From positions 1-22,822 of the forward strand of contig SFCN01000031.1 of the NCBI GenBank assembly GCA_004558595.1: a stretch of DNA of 22,822 nt. Direction: 5' to 3'. The notes under the pieces were generated by a model. It saw only the letters and a program-made list of their open reading frames with translations. It was not told the origin of the DNA and did no database searches. Each line of letters opens with the position of its first letter. Position 1 is the first letter of the stretch. A program made the translations under genes and the position numbers. Source of the stretch: Phascolarctobacterium sp. (GTDB taxonomy: Bacteria; Bacillota; Negativicutes; Acidaminococcales; Acidaminococcaceae). Below are positions 7,516 through 14,591 of this stretch, piece by piece.

Positions 7516-7708
7516 GAAATTGAGCAATTAGTAATCTTCGCTCACGTCGAATTTTTACGCTCATTTCGTGGGGTACAAAAAGGTTCCTGCGGGGTACGAT
7601 TTGTCTCGCAGAACAATATACTTTTTCGAACCCTTGGAACCATTGTACCAGCCACTCATTCACTAAAATTCTCAATGTTCGCTTCAGATTAGCTAATTGC
7701 TCGATTTC
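7516..7708 (-). ncRNA. Structured hairpin element, copy A (candidate novel RNA)
   Basis: A 193-bp intergenic element related to 11870-12063, in opposite orientation. The outer arms pair over about 22 of 24 positions (7516-7537 with 7686-7708, GAAATYGAGCAATTAG...). Inward, on the minus strand, follow GAATTTT/AAAATTC, GTGG.TGGTACAA/TTGTACCCCAC, GGTTCC/GGAACC (7641-7636 with 7587-7582) and CTGCG/CGCAG around the apical loop. The core strand carries GGGTTCGAAAAAGTA, almost identical in copy B. A short open frame crosses this copy on the minus strand but is interrupted in copy B, so coding is unlikely. It lies between the divergent pncA and hsp20 promoters. Function is unknown; a mobile hairpin repeat is the main alternative. 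Confidence 0.6.
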
Positions 7709-7767
7709 TCATTGCTTTTAAATAGATTCAACAAAATATATGTTAATTCTGTGAAATCGTGCGAAAA

Positions 7768-7794
7768 TTAGCACTCACCTATTGACAGTGCTAA
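7768..7794 (+). promoter_or_regulatory. CIRCE operator (HrcA binding site)
   Basis: TTAGCACTC, nine bases, then CAGTGCTAA, differing from the CIRCE consensus (TTAGCACTC-N9-GAGTGCTAA) at one base. It overlaps the -35 box of the hsp20 promoter, as expected for repression by HrcA. Confidence 0.9.
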
Positions 7795-7810
7795 CAGATG
7801 GTGGTATAAC
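7782..7810 (+). promoter_or_regulatory. Promoter of hsp20
   Basis: TTGACA (7782-7787), a 17-base spacer and TATAAC (7805-7810). The leader of about 120 bases contains a small perfect hairpin, AACTCA/TGAGTT at 7850-7865. Confidence 0.8.
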
Positions 7811-7938
7811 ATAATCAACAAAAGAAAAGAGCTACTGAAACGAGTAAGCAACTCAATTCTGAGTTAAATCAAATTCATACTTGCAGCATCAACATGAAAA
7901 TGCAGACTACAAGCGTTAAAAAATTGGAGGAATGACTT

Positions 7939-8388
7939 ATGATGATGCCTAGTGTATTTGGTGAAAGCTTATTTGATGATTTGATGGATTTTCCTTTTGA
8001 AAAAGAATTCTTTGGTCGCCGTAATCCCTTGTATGGTAAACATGCTGACCACATTATGAAGACCGATATTAAGGAACTGGATGCCGCTTATGAAATGGAT
8101 ATCGACCTACCGGGCTTCAAAAAAGAGGATGTTAGCGCTAAGCTGGAAAACGGTTATCTGACCATCAGCGCCGCTAAAGGTGTTGATAAGGACGAAAAGA
8201 ACGACAAAGGCGTTTACATTCGTCGTGAGCGTTATGCGGGCCAATGCGCAAGAACCTTTTATGTTGGCGAAGATGTTAAACAAGAGGACATTAAAGCTAG
8301 GTTCGAGGATGGTATCCTAAAGGTTACTATTCCTAAGATTGAACACCAAGCTGTAGAAGCTAAAAAGTACATAGCCATCGAGGGCTAA
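7939..8388 (+). CDS. hsp20: Hsp20/alpha-crystallin small heat-shock protein
   Basis: 149 residues. A short N-terminal arm is followed by the alpha-crystallin domain (about 38-140), with the typical strand sequences MDIDLPGFKKEDVSAKLENG and the conserved EDGILKVTIPK near the C-terminus. The protein is a cytoplasmic ATP-independent holdase that binds unfolding proteins during stress. GGAGG lies eight bases before ATG at 7939. The gene is monocistronic, with CIRCE and promoter upstream and a terminator at 8442-8471. CIRCE control indicates HrcA repression released by heat or protein-folding stress. There is no clear C-terminal I-x-I/V tail motif (the end reads KKYIAIEG). Confidence 0.95.
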   Translation: MMMPSVFGESLFDDLMDFPFEKEFFGRRNPLYGKHADHIMKTDIKELDAAYEMDIDLPGFKKEDVSAKLENGYLTISAAKGVDKDEKNDKGVYIRRERYAGQCARTFYVGEDVKQEDIKARFEDGILKVTIPKIEHQAVEAKKYIAIEG

Positions 8389-8441
8389 GTGCTTCCCATA
8401 TCTCCTATCAATCTTTTTACATTCACCCTTCCTTTACTAAG

Positions 8442-8471
8442 AGGCTGTCAGTTTGTGCTGACAGCCTTTTT
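8442..8471 (+). terminator. Intrinsic terminator after hsp20
   Basis: A perfect 10-bp stem AGGCTGTCAG/CTGACAGCCT with the loop TTTGTG is followed by T5. Confidence 0.95.
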
Positions 8472-8476
8472 CGTGT

Positions 8477-8512
8477 TATAATAAAAGCTGCGAAGCCTTC
8501 AGTGGCTTTTAT
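8477..8512 (+). promoter_or_regulatory. -10 box and inverted repeat upstream of znuA
   Basis: TATAAT at 8477-8482 is the best -10 for the zinc operon; its -35 would fall inside the preceding terminator (TTGTGC, 8453-8458). An inverted repeat ATAAAAGC (8481-8488)/GCTTTTAT (8505-8512) starts in the -10 box and could be an operator, for example for a Zur-type repressor, or a leader hairpin. It does not match a Zur consensus I can name. Confidence 0.35.
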
Positions 8513-8552
8513 ACTGTTCGAATGAAGCTTTCATATTGACAAGAAAGGATTT

Positions 8553-9446
8553 ATGAAATATTCTATGATTATGAAAAAGTTATTTTTATTTCTACTAATA
8601 ATAATGAATATGGTAGCTGGCTGTGGCAGTCAGCAGAGCACCGACAAAAATAAGCTGCAGGTAGCGGCAAGCTTCTATCCCATGGCTGAATTCGTTAGCG
8701 CTGTGGGTGGAGAGCATGTGCAGGTGACCTGTCTAGTCCCTGATGGGGCTGAGCCCCACGATTGGGAGCCTTCTCCTAAGGATTTGACTCGCTTAGGTCG
8801 AGCACAGGTTTTCGTTTACAACGGCATGGTGGAGCCCTGGGCTCAGCAGGCCTTGGATGCTTTAAGCGAGCGCAAGATTATGCCCGTGGAGGCTGGCCAC
8901 GATTTGTTCGCCAGAGGCGGCAAGCAGGACCCCCATGTATGGGTAAGCCCGAAGAAGGCCATCATTGAAGTACAGCGTATTACCGAAGCCCTTTGTGAGG
9001 CGGATGCAAAGCATACGGATGCTTATAAGGCCAATGGTAGGGCCTATGTGGCCAAGCTGGAGCAGTTGGATAAAAAGCTGAGCGAGGTGGTTCAGACTGC
9101 GCCCAAAAAGGTTTTCGTGACCGCTCATGCGGCCTTTGGCCATCTAGCCGCTGATTATGGCCTGCGTCAGCTCAGCGTAGCAGGGATTTCGGCAGAGGCA
9201 GAGCCCACTCCTGGTGATTTGCAGCGCTTGATTGCCACTGTGAAGCGGGAAAAGGTACGCTATGTATTTTTTGAAACCTTGACAGATCCTAAAATCGCCA
9301 AGCTGGTGGCTCAGGAGACCGGTGCTCAGACGGCGGTGCTGGACCCCTTGGAGGGCTTGGATGAGGAAGGTCGCAAGCAGGGCTTGAGTTATCTCAAAAT
9401 TATGGAGCAGAATATTACTAATCTGCAAAAGGCGTTACATGAATAA
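8553..9446 (+). CDS. znuA: Zinc ABC transporter substrate-binding lipoprotein
   Basis: 297 residues, a cluster A-I (ZnuA/TroA-type) metal-binding protein. The signal peptide ends in the lipobox VAGC with lipidated C24. Likely metal ligands are H69 (EPHDWEPS), H128 (DPHVWVSP), H192 in TAHAAFGH and an acidic residue, E241 (FETLTDP) or D264 (VLDPLEG). The His-rich loop of enterobacterial ZnuA is absent, so zinc rather than manganese is favoured only by overall resemblance and by the partner genes. In the cell it captures the metal outside the inner membrane and hands it to ZnuB. AAAGGA precedes ATG at 8553; a later ATG at 8571 would also leave a signal peptide. First gene of znuA-znuC-znuB-PHP, with nine bases to znuC. 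Confidence 0.9.
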   Translation: MKYSMIMKKLFLFLLIIMNMVAGCGSQQSTDKNKLQVAASFYPMAEFVSAVGGEHVQVTCLVPDGAEPHDWEPSPKDLTRLGRAQVFVYNGMVEPWAQQALDALSERKIMPVEAGHDLFARGGKQDPHVWVSPKKAIIEVQRITEALCEADAKHTDAYKANGRAYVAKLEQLDKKLSEVVQTAPKKVFVTAHAAFGHLAADYGLRQLSVAGISAEAEPTPGDLQRLIATVKREKVRYVFFETLTDPKIAKLVAQETGAQTAVLDPLEGLDEEGRKQGLSYLKIMEQNITNLQKALHE

Positions 9447-9455
9447 GGATGCATA

Positions 9456-10178
9456 ATGGATAAGAATATTATTATGGTGCGAGGCCTAGGCTTTGATTAT
9501 GGAGATGGCTGGGTTTTTCACAAGCTAGACTTAGATATTGAACAGGGTGATTTTGTGGCCGTTATTGGCGCTAATGGCGCCGGTAAGAGCACGCTCCTGA
9601 AAATGCTGGCCCATGCCATGCCTCCCACTGTAGGCGAGATTTATTACTATGGTAAGCGTCTAGAAGAATTTAAGGAGTGGCATAAAATTGGCTATGTAGC
9701 TCAAAACCCCATGAAAATGCAACGGGAATTTCCTATTAGCGTGGAAGAGGTTGTGGCATTGGGGCTTTTGCAGCCCGGCAAGCTGTGGCATCGCTTTGGC
9801 AAGCAGGAAAGGCAGGCCTTGGAAAAGGCTCTACAGGATTTTCAGCTAGAGAGTCTGCGTCAGCGCAAGATTGGCGAACTCAGCGGCGGACAGCAGCAAC
9901 GGGTCTTTTTGGCGCGTGCTATGGTGCACAGACCTGAGATTTTGCTGCTGGACGAGCCGGCGACAGGTATCGATATGGCTACTAAGGTGGCTCTGTATGG
10001 GATGTTAAAGCGCATTAATCAGGAGCAGAACGTGACCATTGTGATGATTTCTCATGATTTAGAGCTGGCTGCGGATGCAGCCAAAAGCGCCCTTTGTATC
10101 GACCACGGGATTTGCTTCAGGGGCGATGTGCATCAGGCGCTGCAGCATCATCATAAGCATGGATATTTTTATAGATAG
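9456..10178 (+). CDS. znuC: Zinc ABC transporter ATP-binding protein
   Basis: 240 residues with a complete ABC ATPase set: Walker A GANGAGKST (38-46), Q-loop Q83, signature LSGGQ (142-146), Walker B ILLLDE (162-167) and switch H200 in ISHD. It powers the permease ZnuB from the cytoplasmic side. The extreme C-terminus is His-rich (HQALQHHHKHG, 226-236), which may sense or buffer zinc. It lies nine bases after znuA and eleven before znuB, in the usual A-C-B order. Confidence 0.92.
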   Translation: MDKNIIMVRGLGFDYGDGWVFHKLDLDIEQGDFVAVIGANGAGKSTLLKMLAHAMPPTVGEIYYYGKRLEEFKEWHKIGYVAQNPMKMQREFPISVEEVVALGLLQPGKLWHRFGKQERQALEKALQDFQLESLRQRKIGELSGGQQQRVFLARAMVHRPEILLLDEPATGIDMATKVALYGMLKRINQEQNVTIVMISHDLELAADAAKSALCIDHGICFRGDVHQALQHHHKHGYFYR

Positions 10179-10189
10179 AGGATATAAAA

Positions 10190-11062
10190 ATGCTGGAAAT
10201 GTTAGAAATGGAATTTATGCAACGGGCTTGGCTGGCAGGCTTGATCATGGCAGTGATATGTCCCTTGATCGGAAGCTTTCTAGTGCTGCGTAGGCAGTCG
10301 CTAATCGGCGATGGGCTTGGGCACATCGCCTTCGCTGGCGTGGCCGGTGGCGCCCTGTGGGGCTATAGCCCCGTGCTTAGCGCCGCGGCGGCCACGATCT
10401 TGGGCGCACTAGCCATTGAGAAGGTGCGCACCAAATTAAGTGACGCCGCAGATATGGTGCTGGCGATTTTCTTCTATAGCGGCATGGGCTTAGCTGTTAT
10501 TTTTACGGGGCTTAATAAGGATGGCGGCTTTAATTTGGGCAGCATCCTTTTTGGCAGCCTGATGATGGTTAGCAGCAAGGATTTGCTCATCGTGGCAGCC
10601 TTGGGCTTGTGCACTGTGCTTTTTGTGATGCTCTTTTATCGCCCCCTGCAGTATTTGACCTTTGACGAAAAATCTGCTCAGGTAGCGGGCTTGCCAGTGG
10701 AGCGTTTAAATTTGCTGCTAGCTCTGCTAACGGCGCTAACCGTAGCGCTATCCATGCGTATTGTGGGACTGCTTTTAGTTTCGGCTATGATGGTCATTCC
10801 GGTAGCGTGCGCTTTGCAAACTGCGGGAAGCTTTCGCGGTACCATTATGCAAAGCATGGTCTACGGCTTGATAACAGTGTTTTTTGGCCTAACCATTTCG
10901 TATTACGCTAATTTGGCTCCCGGCGGCACTATAGTGCTGACGGGTACGCTGCTTTTTCTGCTGAGCTGCCTTGCAGGCAGCAAGCGCAAGGCACAGCAGC
11001 CTGTGCCGGGGCACTGCCATTGCCATATTTGCGAGGAAGAGGGTAAGCAGGATGAGGGTTGA
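10190..11062 (+). CDS. znuB: Zinc ABC transporter permease
   Basis: 290 residues, ABC-3 family permease with about eight hydrophobic helices and the family segments LIGDGLGHIAFAGVA (about 38-52) and SAMMVIPVACALQ (198-210). It forms the metal channel in the inner membrane with ZnuC. The cytoplasmic tail after the last helix carries HCHCHIC (275-281) followed by acidic residues, a likely metal-binding tail that is not part of the ABC-3 core. GAGG lies about nine bases before ATG at 10190. The 3' end overlaps the PHP gene by 11 bases. Confidence 0.92.
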   Translation: MLEMLEMEFMQRAWLAGLIMAVICPLIGSFLVLRRQSLIGDGLGHIAFAGVAGGALWGYSPVLSAAAATILGALAIEKVRTKLSDAADMVLAIFFYSGMGLAVIFTGLNKDGGFNLGSILFGSLMMVSSKDLLIVAALGLCTVLFVMLFYRPLQYLTFDEKSAQVAGLPVERLNLLLALLTALTVALSMRIVGLLLVSAMMVIPVACALQTAGSFRGTIMQSMVYGLITVFFGLTISYYANLAPGGTIVLTGTLLFLLSCLAGSKRKAQQPVPGHCHCHICEEEGKQDEG

Positions 11063-11867
11063 CCTACACATTCATACTACCGCCTCCGATGGAACATGGA
11101 CTCCGGCAGAGCTTGTGGAACAGGCCCTGGCTGTGGGTCTGGGGGCCTTGGCTGTAACAGACCATGACAGCGTAGCCAATGTGGCCGAGGCAGCTGCGCT
11201 GGCTCGGGATGCTGGCTTAAGATTTCTGCCGGCGGCAGAAATCTGCTCAACAAAGGAGGATTTATCCTTTCATATCTTAGGCTATGGTATAGATATTACG
11301 AATAAGCGGCTGCTAGAGCTCATGGAGCACAACGAGAATTTGCTGGATCAAAAGGATGTGGACAGCATCCGCTTGTTAGAGCGTGACGGCTGGCCTGTAT
11401 CCAGTAGTGAGTTTGCCCATTATGATTATGATAGACGGCGTGGCGGCTGGCGAGCATTGGCTTATCTTGTGGATAAGGGACTTTGCTCTGGAGTAAACGA
11501 CTTTTTCCAGCGTATTTTTACGCCGGAGCACGATTTGGGATTTCCGGAATTTCCGCCTATAAGTCAAGTTGTGGACGCTATTCACGGAGCCGGCGGCGTA
11601 GCTATTTGCGCCCATGCGGCCAGCGGCTTTCATGGGCCGGGGCTGGAGCGTGTGATGGACCTTTTGCACGTGGAACCCTTGGATGGCTTTGAGTGCTATC
11701 ATAGTGGGCACAGCAAGGAGGGCACGGAGAGGCTTTTGCGGCACTGTCGCAAACATAATCTGCTCATAAGCGGCGGCAGCGACTGCCACGGTGCCTTCGT
11801 CCCAGGGCGTAATTTAGGCGAGCCATATGTAGACACAGAAATGTTGAGGTTAGATGGATTGTTGTAG
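11052..11867 (+). CDS. PHP-domain metal-dependent phosphoesterase
   Basis: 271 residues. The PHP motifs are all present: H6 and H8 (DLHIHTTASDGTW, with D13), H38 in TDHDS, E63 in AAEI, H74 in FHILGY, H188 in CAHAA, H217, and D244/H246 in SDCHG. Such stand-alone PHP proteins (TrpH/YciV-like) hydrolyse phosphate esters such as 3',5'-nucleoside bisphosphates or short RNA 5' ends, using two or three metal ions. The exact substrate is unknown. Start chosen at 11052, where MRVDLHIH begins. It overlaps znuB by 11 bases, so it is translated from the zinc operon. Coupling a multi-metal hydrolase to zinc import may be functional or only positional. Confidence 0.85.
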   Translation: MRVDLHIHTTASDGTWTPAELVEQALAVGLGALAVTDHDSVANVAEAAALARDAGLRFLPAAEICSTKEDLSFHILGYGIDITNKRLLELMEHNENLLDQKDVDSIRLLERDGWPVSSSEFAHYDYDRRRGGWRALAYLVDKGLCSGVNDFFQRIFTPEHDLGFPEFPPISQVVDAIHGAGGVAICAHAASGFHGPGLERVMDLLHVEPLDGFECYHSGHSKEGTERLLRHCRKHNLLISGGSDCHGAFVPGRNLGEPYVDTEMLRLDGLL

Positions 11868-11869
11868 CA

Positions 11870-12063
11870 ACATAATAGAAAATATTATGTCATGGAGAGA
11901 ATAGGAATTTTAGACCATGAGTGGTTGGTACAATAGAAGCAAGGTTTCGAAAAAGTAAAGCATTTTGCGAACAGATTGGACACCGCAGCTTCGTGATTGT
12001 ACCCCACGAAATGGGCGTTAAGAAATTCCTTTGAACGGAATGGCATGATATTTTCTATTATGT
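11870..12063 (+). ncRNA. Structured hairpin element, copy B (candidate novel RNA)
   Basis: A 194-bp element filling the gap between the PHP stop codon and the DUF362 ribosome site. Outer arms are a perfect 16-bp inverted repeat (11870-11885 with 12048-12063, ACATAATAGAAAATAT), extended inward with a few mismatches. GGAATTT/AAATTCC, GTGG.TGGTACAAT/ATTGTACCCCAC, GAAGC/GCTTC (11936-11940 with 11988-11992) and TGCG/CGCA follow inside. The core (GGTTTCGAAAAAGTA, TTGTACCCCACGAAATG) matches copy A, while the outer arms do not resemble copy A's arms yet are self-complementary. Stop codons break any frame shared with copy A. Confidence 0.6.
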
Positions 12064-12097
12064 ATGAGTTTTATTTATATATTGGAGGAGAATGACA

Positions 12098-13228
12098 ATG
12101 GAAAAATCTAAGGTTTACTTTACTGATTTTCGTACCCCTTACGGCGGCGCCAGCCTGCCTCAGAAGCTGCAAAAGCTCATGAAAAAGGCCGGTATCGGTG
12201 ACATCGACTTCAACAAGCAATTTGTAGCCATCAAAATGCACTTTGGCGAGCTGGGCAATATTTCTTATTTGCGTCCCAATTATGCTAAGGCTGTAGTTGA
12301 TTTGGTAAAAGAACTGGGCGGTCGCCCCTTCTTGACTGACTGCAATACCCTTTATGTAGGCAGCCGCAAGCACGCTCTTGAGCACATGGATACGGCCTTT
12401 GAAAATGGCTTTAGCCCGTTCTCTGCCGGCTGTCATGTAATTATTGCCGATGGCCTCAAGGGTACGGACGAAGCCTATGTGCCTGTGAAAAATGGCGAGC
12501 TAGTAAAGGAAGCAAAGATTGGCCGCGCGATTATGGATGCGGATATCGTGATTTCTCTGACCCACTTCAAGGGTCATGAAATGACAGGCTTTGGTGGCGC
12601 CATTAAAAATCTCGGCATGGGTAGCGGTTCCCGTGCCGGTAAAATGGAAATGCACAACGATGGCAAGCCCAAGGTAAGCCAAAAGAAATGCATCGGCTGC
12701 GGTCGCTGCGTCAAGATTTGCGCTCACGGAGCTCCATCCATCACAGATGGTAAGGCATCCATTGATATTAACAAATGCGTGGGCTGTGGTCGTTGCTTGG
12801 GACTGTGCCCCATGGATGCTATTCATGCTCTTAATGATGCTAGTATGGAAAATCTTAATAAAAAAATGGCCGAATATGCTCAGGCCGTGTGCCAGGAGCG
12901 CCCCAGCTTCCATGTGAGCCTGATTGTGGACGTTTCCCCCTATTGCGACTGCCATGCTGAAAATGACGCACCCATCGTGCCCAATATCGGTATGCTGGCC
13001 TCCTTTGACCCTGTAGCCTTGGACCAAGCCTGCGCTGATTTGGTAAATGCTGCTCCCGCAGTGGCTAATTCTGTGCTGGGCGAGCATTTGGCAGCGGATG
13101 CGGCTGGCTGCGCAGGCCACGACCATTTCCACAATACCACTCCTGAATCGGAATGGAAGAGTTGCCTAGAGCATGCAGAAAAAATTGGGCTGGGAACACG
13201 GGCATATGAATTAGTTAAAATGAAGTGA
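12098..13228 (+). CDS. DUF362 protein with a 2[4Fe-4S] ferredoxin domain
   Basis: 376 residues. The N-terminal and C-terminal parts are DUF362, interrupted or joined by a bacterial-type ferredoxin domain with two CxxCxxC...C sets: C198/C201/C204/C208 and C227/C230/C233/C237. The first cluster ends CAHGA instead of CP. The GHEMTGFGGAIKNLGMG segment (159-175) is typical of DUF362. The family is common in anaerobes and its biochemical role is unknown, though electron transfer within the cytoplasm is likely. GGAGG nine bases upstream favours ATG at 12098 over the one at 12092. It is a single gene; I see no clear terminator after it. Confidence 0.85.
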   Translation: MEKSKVYFTDFRTPYGGASLPQKLQKLMKKAGIGDIDFNKQFVAIKMHFGELGNISYLRPNYAKAVVDLVKELGGRPFLTDCNTLYVGSRKHALEHMDTAFENGFSPFSAGCHVIIADGLKGTDEAYVPVKNGELVKEAKIGRAIMDADIVISLTHFKGHEMTGFGGAIKNLGMGSGSRAGKMEMHNDGKPKVSQKKCIGCGRCVKICAHGAPSITDGKASIDINKCVGCGRCLGLCPMDAIHALNDASMENLNKKMAEYAQAVCQERPSFHVSLIVDVSPYCDCHAENDAPIVPNIGMLASFDPVALDQACADLVNAAPAVANSVLGEHLAADAAGCAGHDHFHNTTPESEWKSCLEHAEKIGLGTRAYELVKMK

Positions 13229-13290
13229 TTTCTTCTTAGCGATTTGCACAGCAGCAGACTCGAATATTTTTGAAAAATTTTCGTAAAACG

Positions 13291-13320
13291 TTCGACTTTT
13301 GGCCGACCTTGTGGTATTAT
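13291..13320 (+). promoter_or_regulatory. Possible promoter of purC
   Basis: TTCGAC (13291-13296), an 18-base spacer and TATTAT (13315-13320). The -35 is imperfect. Nothing else convincing is seen between DUF362 and purC. Confidence 0.4.
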
Positions 13321-13356
13321 ATTACAGTAAAAATTTTGCATTAGGAGGCTTTATCA

Positions 13357-14232
13357 ATGCAAGAGTACAAACCGTTTAAATCAGGCAAGGTTCGTGAAAT
13401 GTATGATATCGGTGATAGCATCGTGATGGTCGCTACCGATAGAATTTCTGCCTTTGACGTTATTCTGAAAAATGATATCAAGAAAAAGGGTACTGTGCTG
13501 ACCCAGCTTTCTAAATTCTGGTTCGACTTCACCAAGGACATTGTGCCCAATCATATGCTGTCCGTGGATGTTAAGGATATGCCTGAGTTCTTCCAAAAGG
13601 AAGAGTTCACCGGCAATAGCATGAAATGCCAAAAGCTGGAAATGCTGCCCGTGGAGTGCATCGTGCGTGGTTATATCACCGGTAGCGGTTGGTCCAGCTA
13701 TAAGGAAAGCGGCGAAATCTGCGGTATTAAGCTGCCGGAGGGCCTGCAAGAATGCCAAAAGCTGCCCGAGGTTCTCTTCACTCCTAGCACCAAGGCAGAA
13801 ATTGGCGACCACGATGAGAACATCAGCGTGGAGCGCAGCATCGAGGTTTTGGAGAAGCTCTATCCGGGTCGCGGCAAGGAATATGCTCTGAAAATCAGAG
13901 ATTACACTATTGCTATTTACAAAAAATGCGCTGATTATGCTCTGTCCCGTGGCATTATTATTGCTGACACCAAGTTTGAATTTGGTTTGGACGAGAATGG
14001 CGAGGTCGTGCTGGGCGATGAGATGATTACTCCTGACTGCTCTCGCTTCTGGCCCTTGGAAGGCTATGAGGTTGGTCATGATCAGCCCTCCTACGACAAG
14101 CAATTTGTACGTAATTGGCTGAAAGAGAATCCGGACTCTGACTACAAGCTTCCTCAAGAGGTTATCGACAAGACCATCGCTAAATATATCGAGGCTTACG
14201 AGCTGTTGACCGGCAAGAAATTCGATTTCTAA
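13357..14232 (+). CDS. purC: Phosphoribosylaminoimidazole-succinocarboxamide synthase
   Basis: 291 residues, SAICAR synthetase, which joins CAIR and aspartate with ATP in purine biosynthesis in the cytoplasm. It shows the N-terminal SGKVREMYDIGD, the ATDRISAFDV motif, VECIVRGYITGSGW and the late D-T-K-F-E-F-G-L and GDEMITPDCSRFW motifs. It belongs to the longer (about 290-residue, yeast ADE1-like) class rather than the 235-residue E. coli class. AGGAGG lies about ten bases before ATG at 13357. No other pur genes are adjacent here. Confidence 0.97.
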   Translation: MQEYKPFKSGKVREMYDIGDSIVMVATDRISAFDVILKNDIKKKGTVLTQLSKFWFDFTKDIVPNHMLSVDVKDMPEFFQKEEFTGNSMKCQKLEMLPVECIVRGYITGSGWSSYKESGEICGIKLPEGLQECQKLPEVLFTPSTKAEIGDHDENISVERSIEVLEKLYPGRGKEYALKIRDYTIAIYKKCADYALSRGIIIADTKFEFGLDENGEVVLGDEMITPDCSRFWPLEGYEVGHDQPSYDKQFVRNWLKENPDSDYKLPQEVIDKTIAKYIEAYELLTGKKFDF

Positions 14233-14306
14233 TTGTGACTAAAGTGTAAACTTTGACGCAAAACCCGAACATTTAAAAGTTTTTCACAAAAAATACACAA
14301 AAACTA

Positions 14307-14335
14307 TTTACAAGCAATTATGGATGATGTATAAT
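14307..14335 (+). promoter_or_regulatory. Strong promoter of a non-coding transcript
   Basis: TTTACA (14307-14312), a 17-base spacer and a perfect TATAAT (14330-14335). The predicted start near 14341 falls directly at the first hairpin of the structured region, with no start codon and ribosome site nearby. Confidence 0.75.
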
Positions 14336-14340
14336 TGCTC

Positions 14341-14583
14341 CATAAACAACAACGGCGTTGTGAGCTATGTGCTCTAAGTGTCGTTGTTGTTTTTTATTTA
14401 TCAAAAAGAAAAATAGTGCTTGCATCGCGTGACGAAGCTACCACCGTAGATATAAAGAAGGTGGTTCGTGGAAGCGGCCAAATGAGGGGACTTTTGGGTT
14501 TGGCTGAAAGTAAAAGCACTGCCGGCTGGGGGGCCGGGATGGTCGCGCGAAGTAAAAATGCCCGCTCGAAGGCGGGTTTTTTT
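14341..14583 (+). ncRNA. Unrecognised structured RNA region, two modules
   Basis: Module 1 (14341-14397) is a long imperfect hairpin, AACAACAACG/CGTTGTTGTT (14345-14354 with 14382-14391), with an inner GAGC/GCTC hairpin, ending in a T-run; it could end a ~57-nt RNA or act as an attenuator. Module 2 (about 14405-14583) has a closing stem AGTGCTT/AAGCACT (14415-14421 with 14514-14520) enclosing ACCACC/GGTGGT (14440-14445 with 14460-14465) and GCCAAA/TTTGGC (14477-14482 with 14499-14504). CCGGC/GCCGG and a terminator follow. I cannot match it to 6S, SRP, RNase P, tmRNA or a known riboswitch. A 94-codon open frame crosses it but lacks a ribosome site and resembles nothing. Confidence 0.5.
14560..14583 (+). 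terminator. Intrinsic terminator of the structured RNA
   Basis: CCCGC (14561-14565), a six-base loop and GCGGG (14572-14576) are followed by seven T. Confidence 0.8.
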
Positions 14584-14591
14584 ATTTCTTC

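Noticed and set aside
7451..7675. 74-codon minus-strand frame within hairpin element A
   Set aside because: The related element B has stops in the corresponding frame, whereas base pairing is preserved; no ribosome site of note.
12500..13132. 210-codon minus-strand open frame opposite the DUF362 gene
   Set aside because: The sense strand has clear ferredoxin and DUF362 motifs; the reverse frame has no start signals.
13285..13298. Possible PurR box upstream of purC (AGTCGAACGTT on the minus strand)
   Set aside because: Three mismatches to the AWWWCCGAACWWT consensus and only one copy.
14466..14482. Similarity of GTGGAAGCGGCCAA to the SRP RNA apical domain
   Set aside because: The asymmetric-loop CAG and the surrounding helix required for SRP domain IV are absent.
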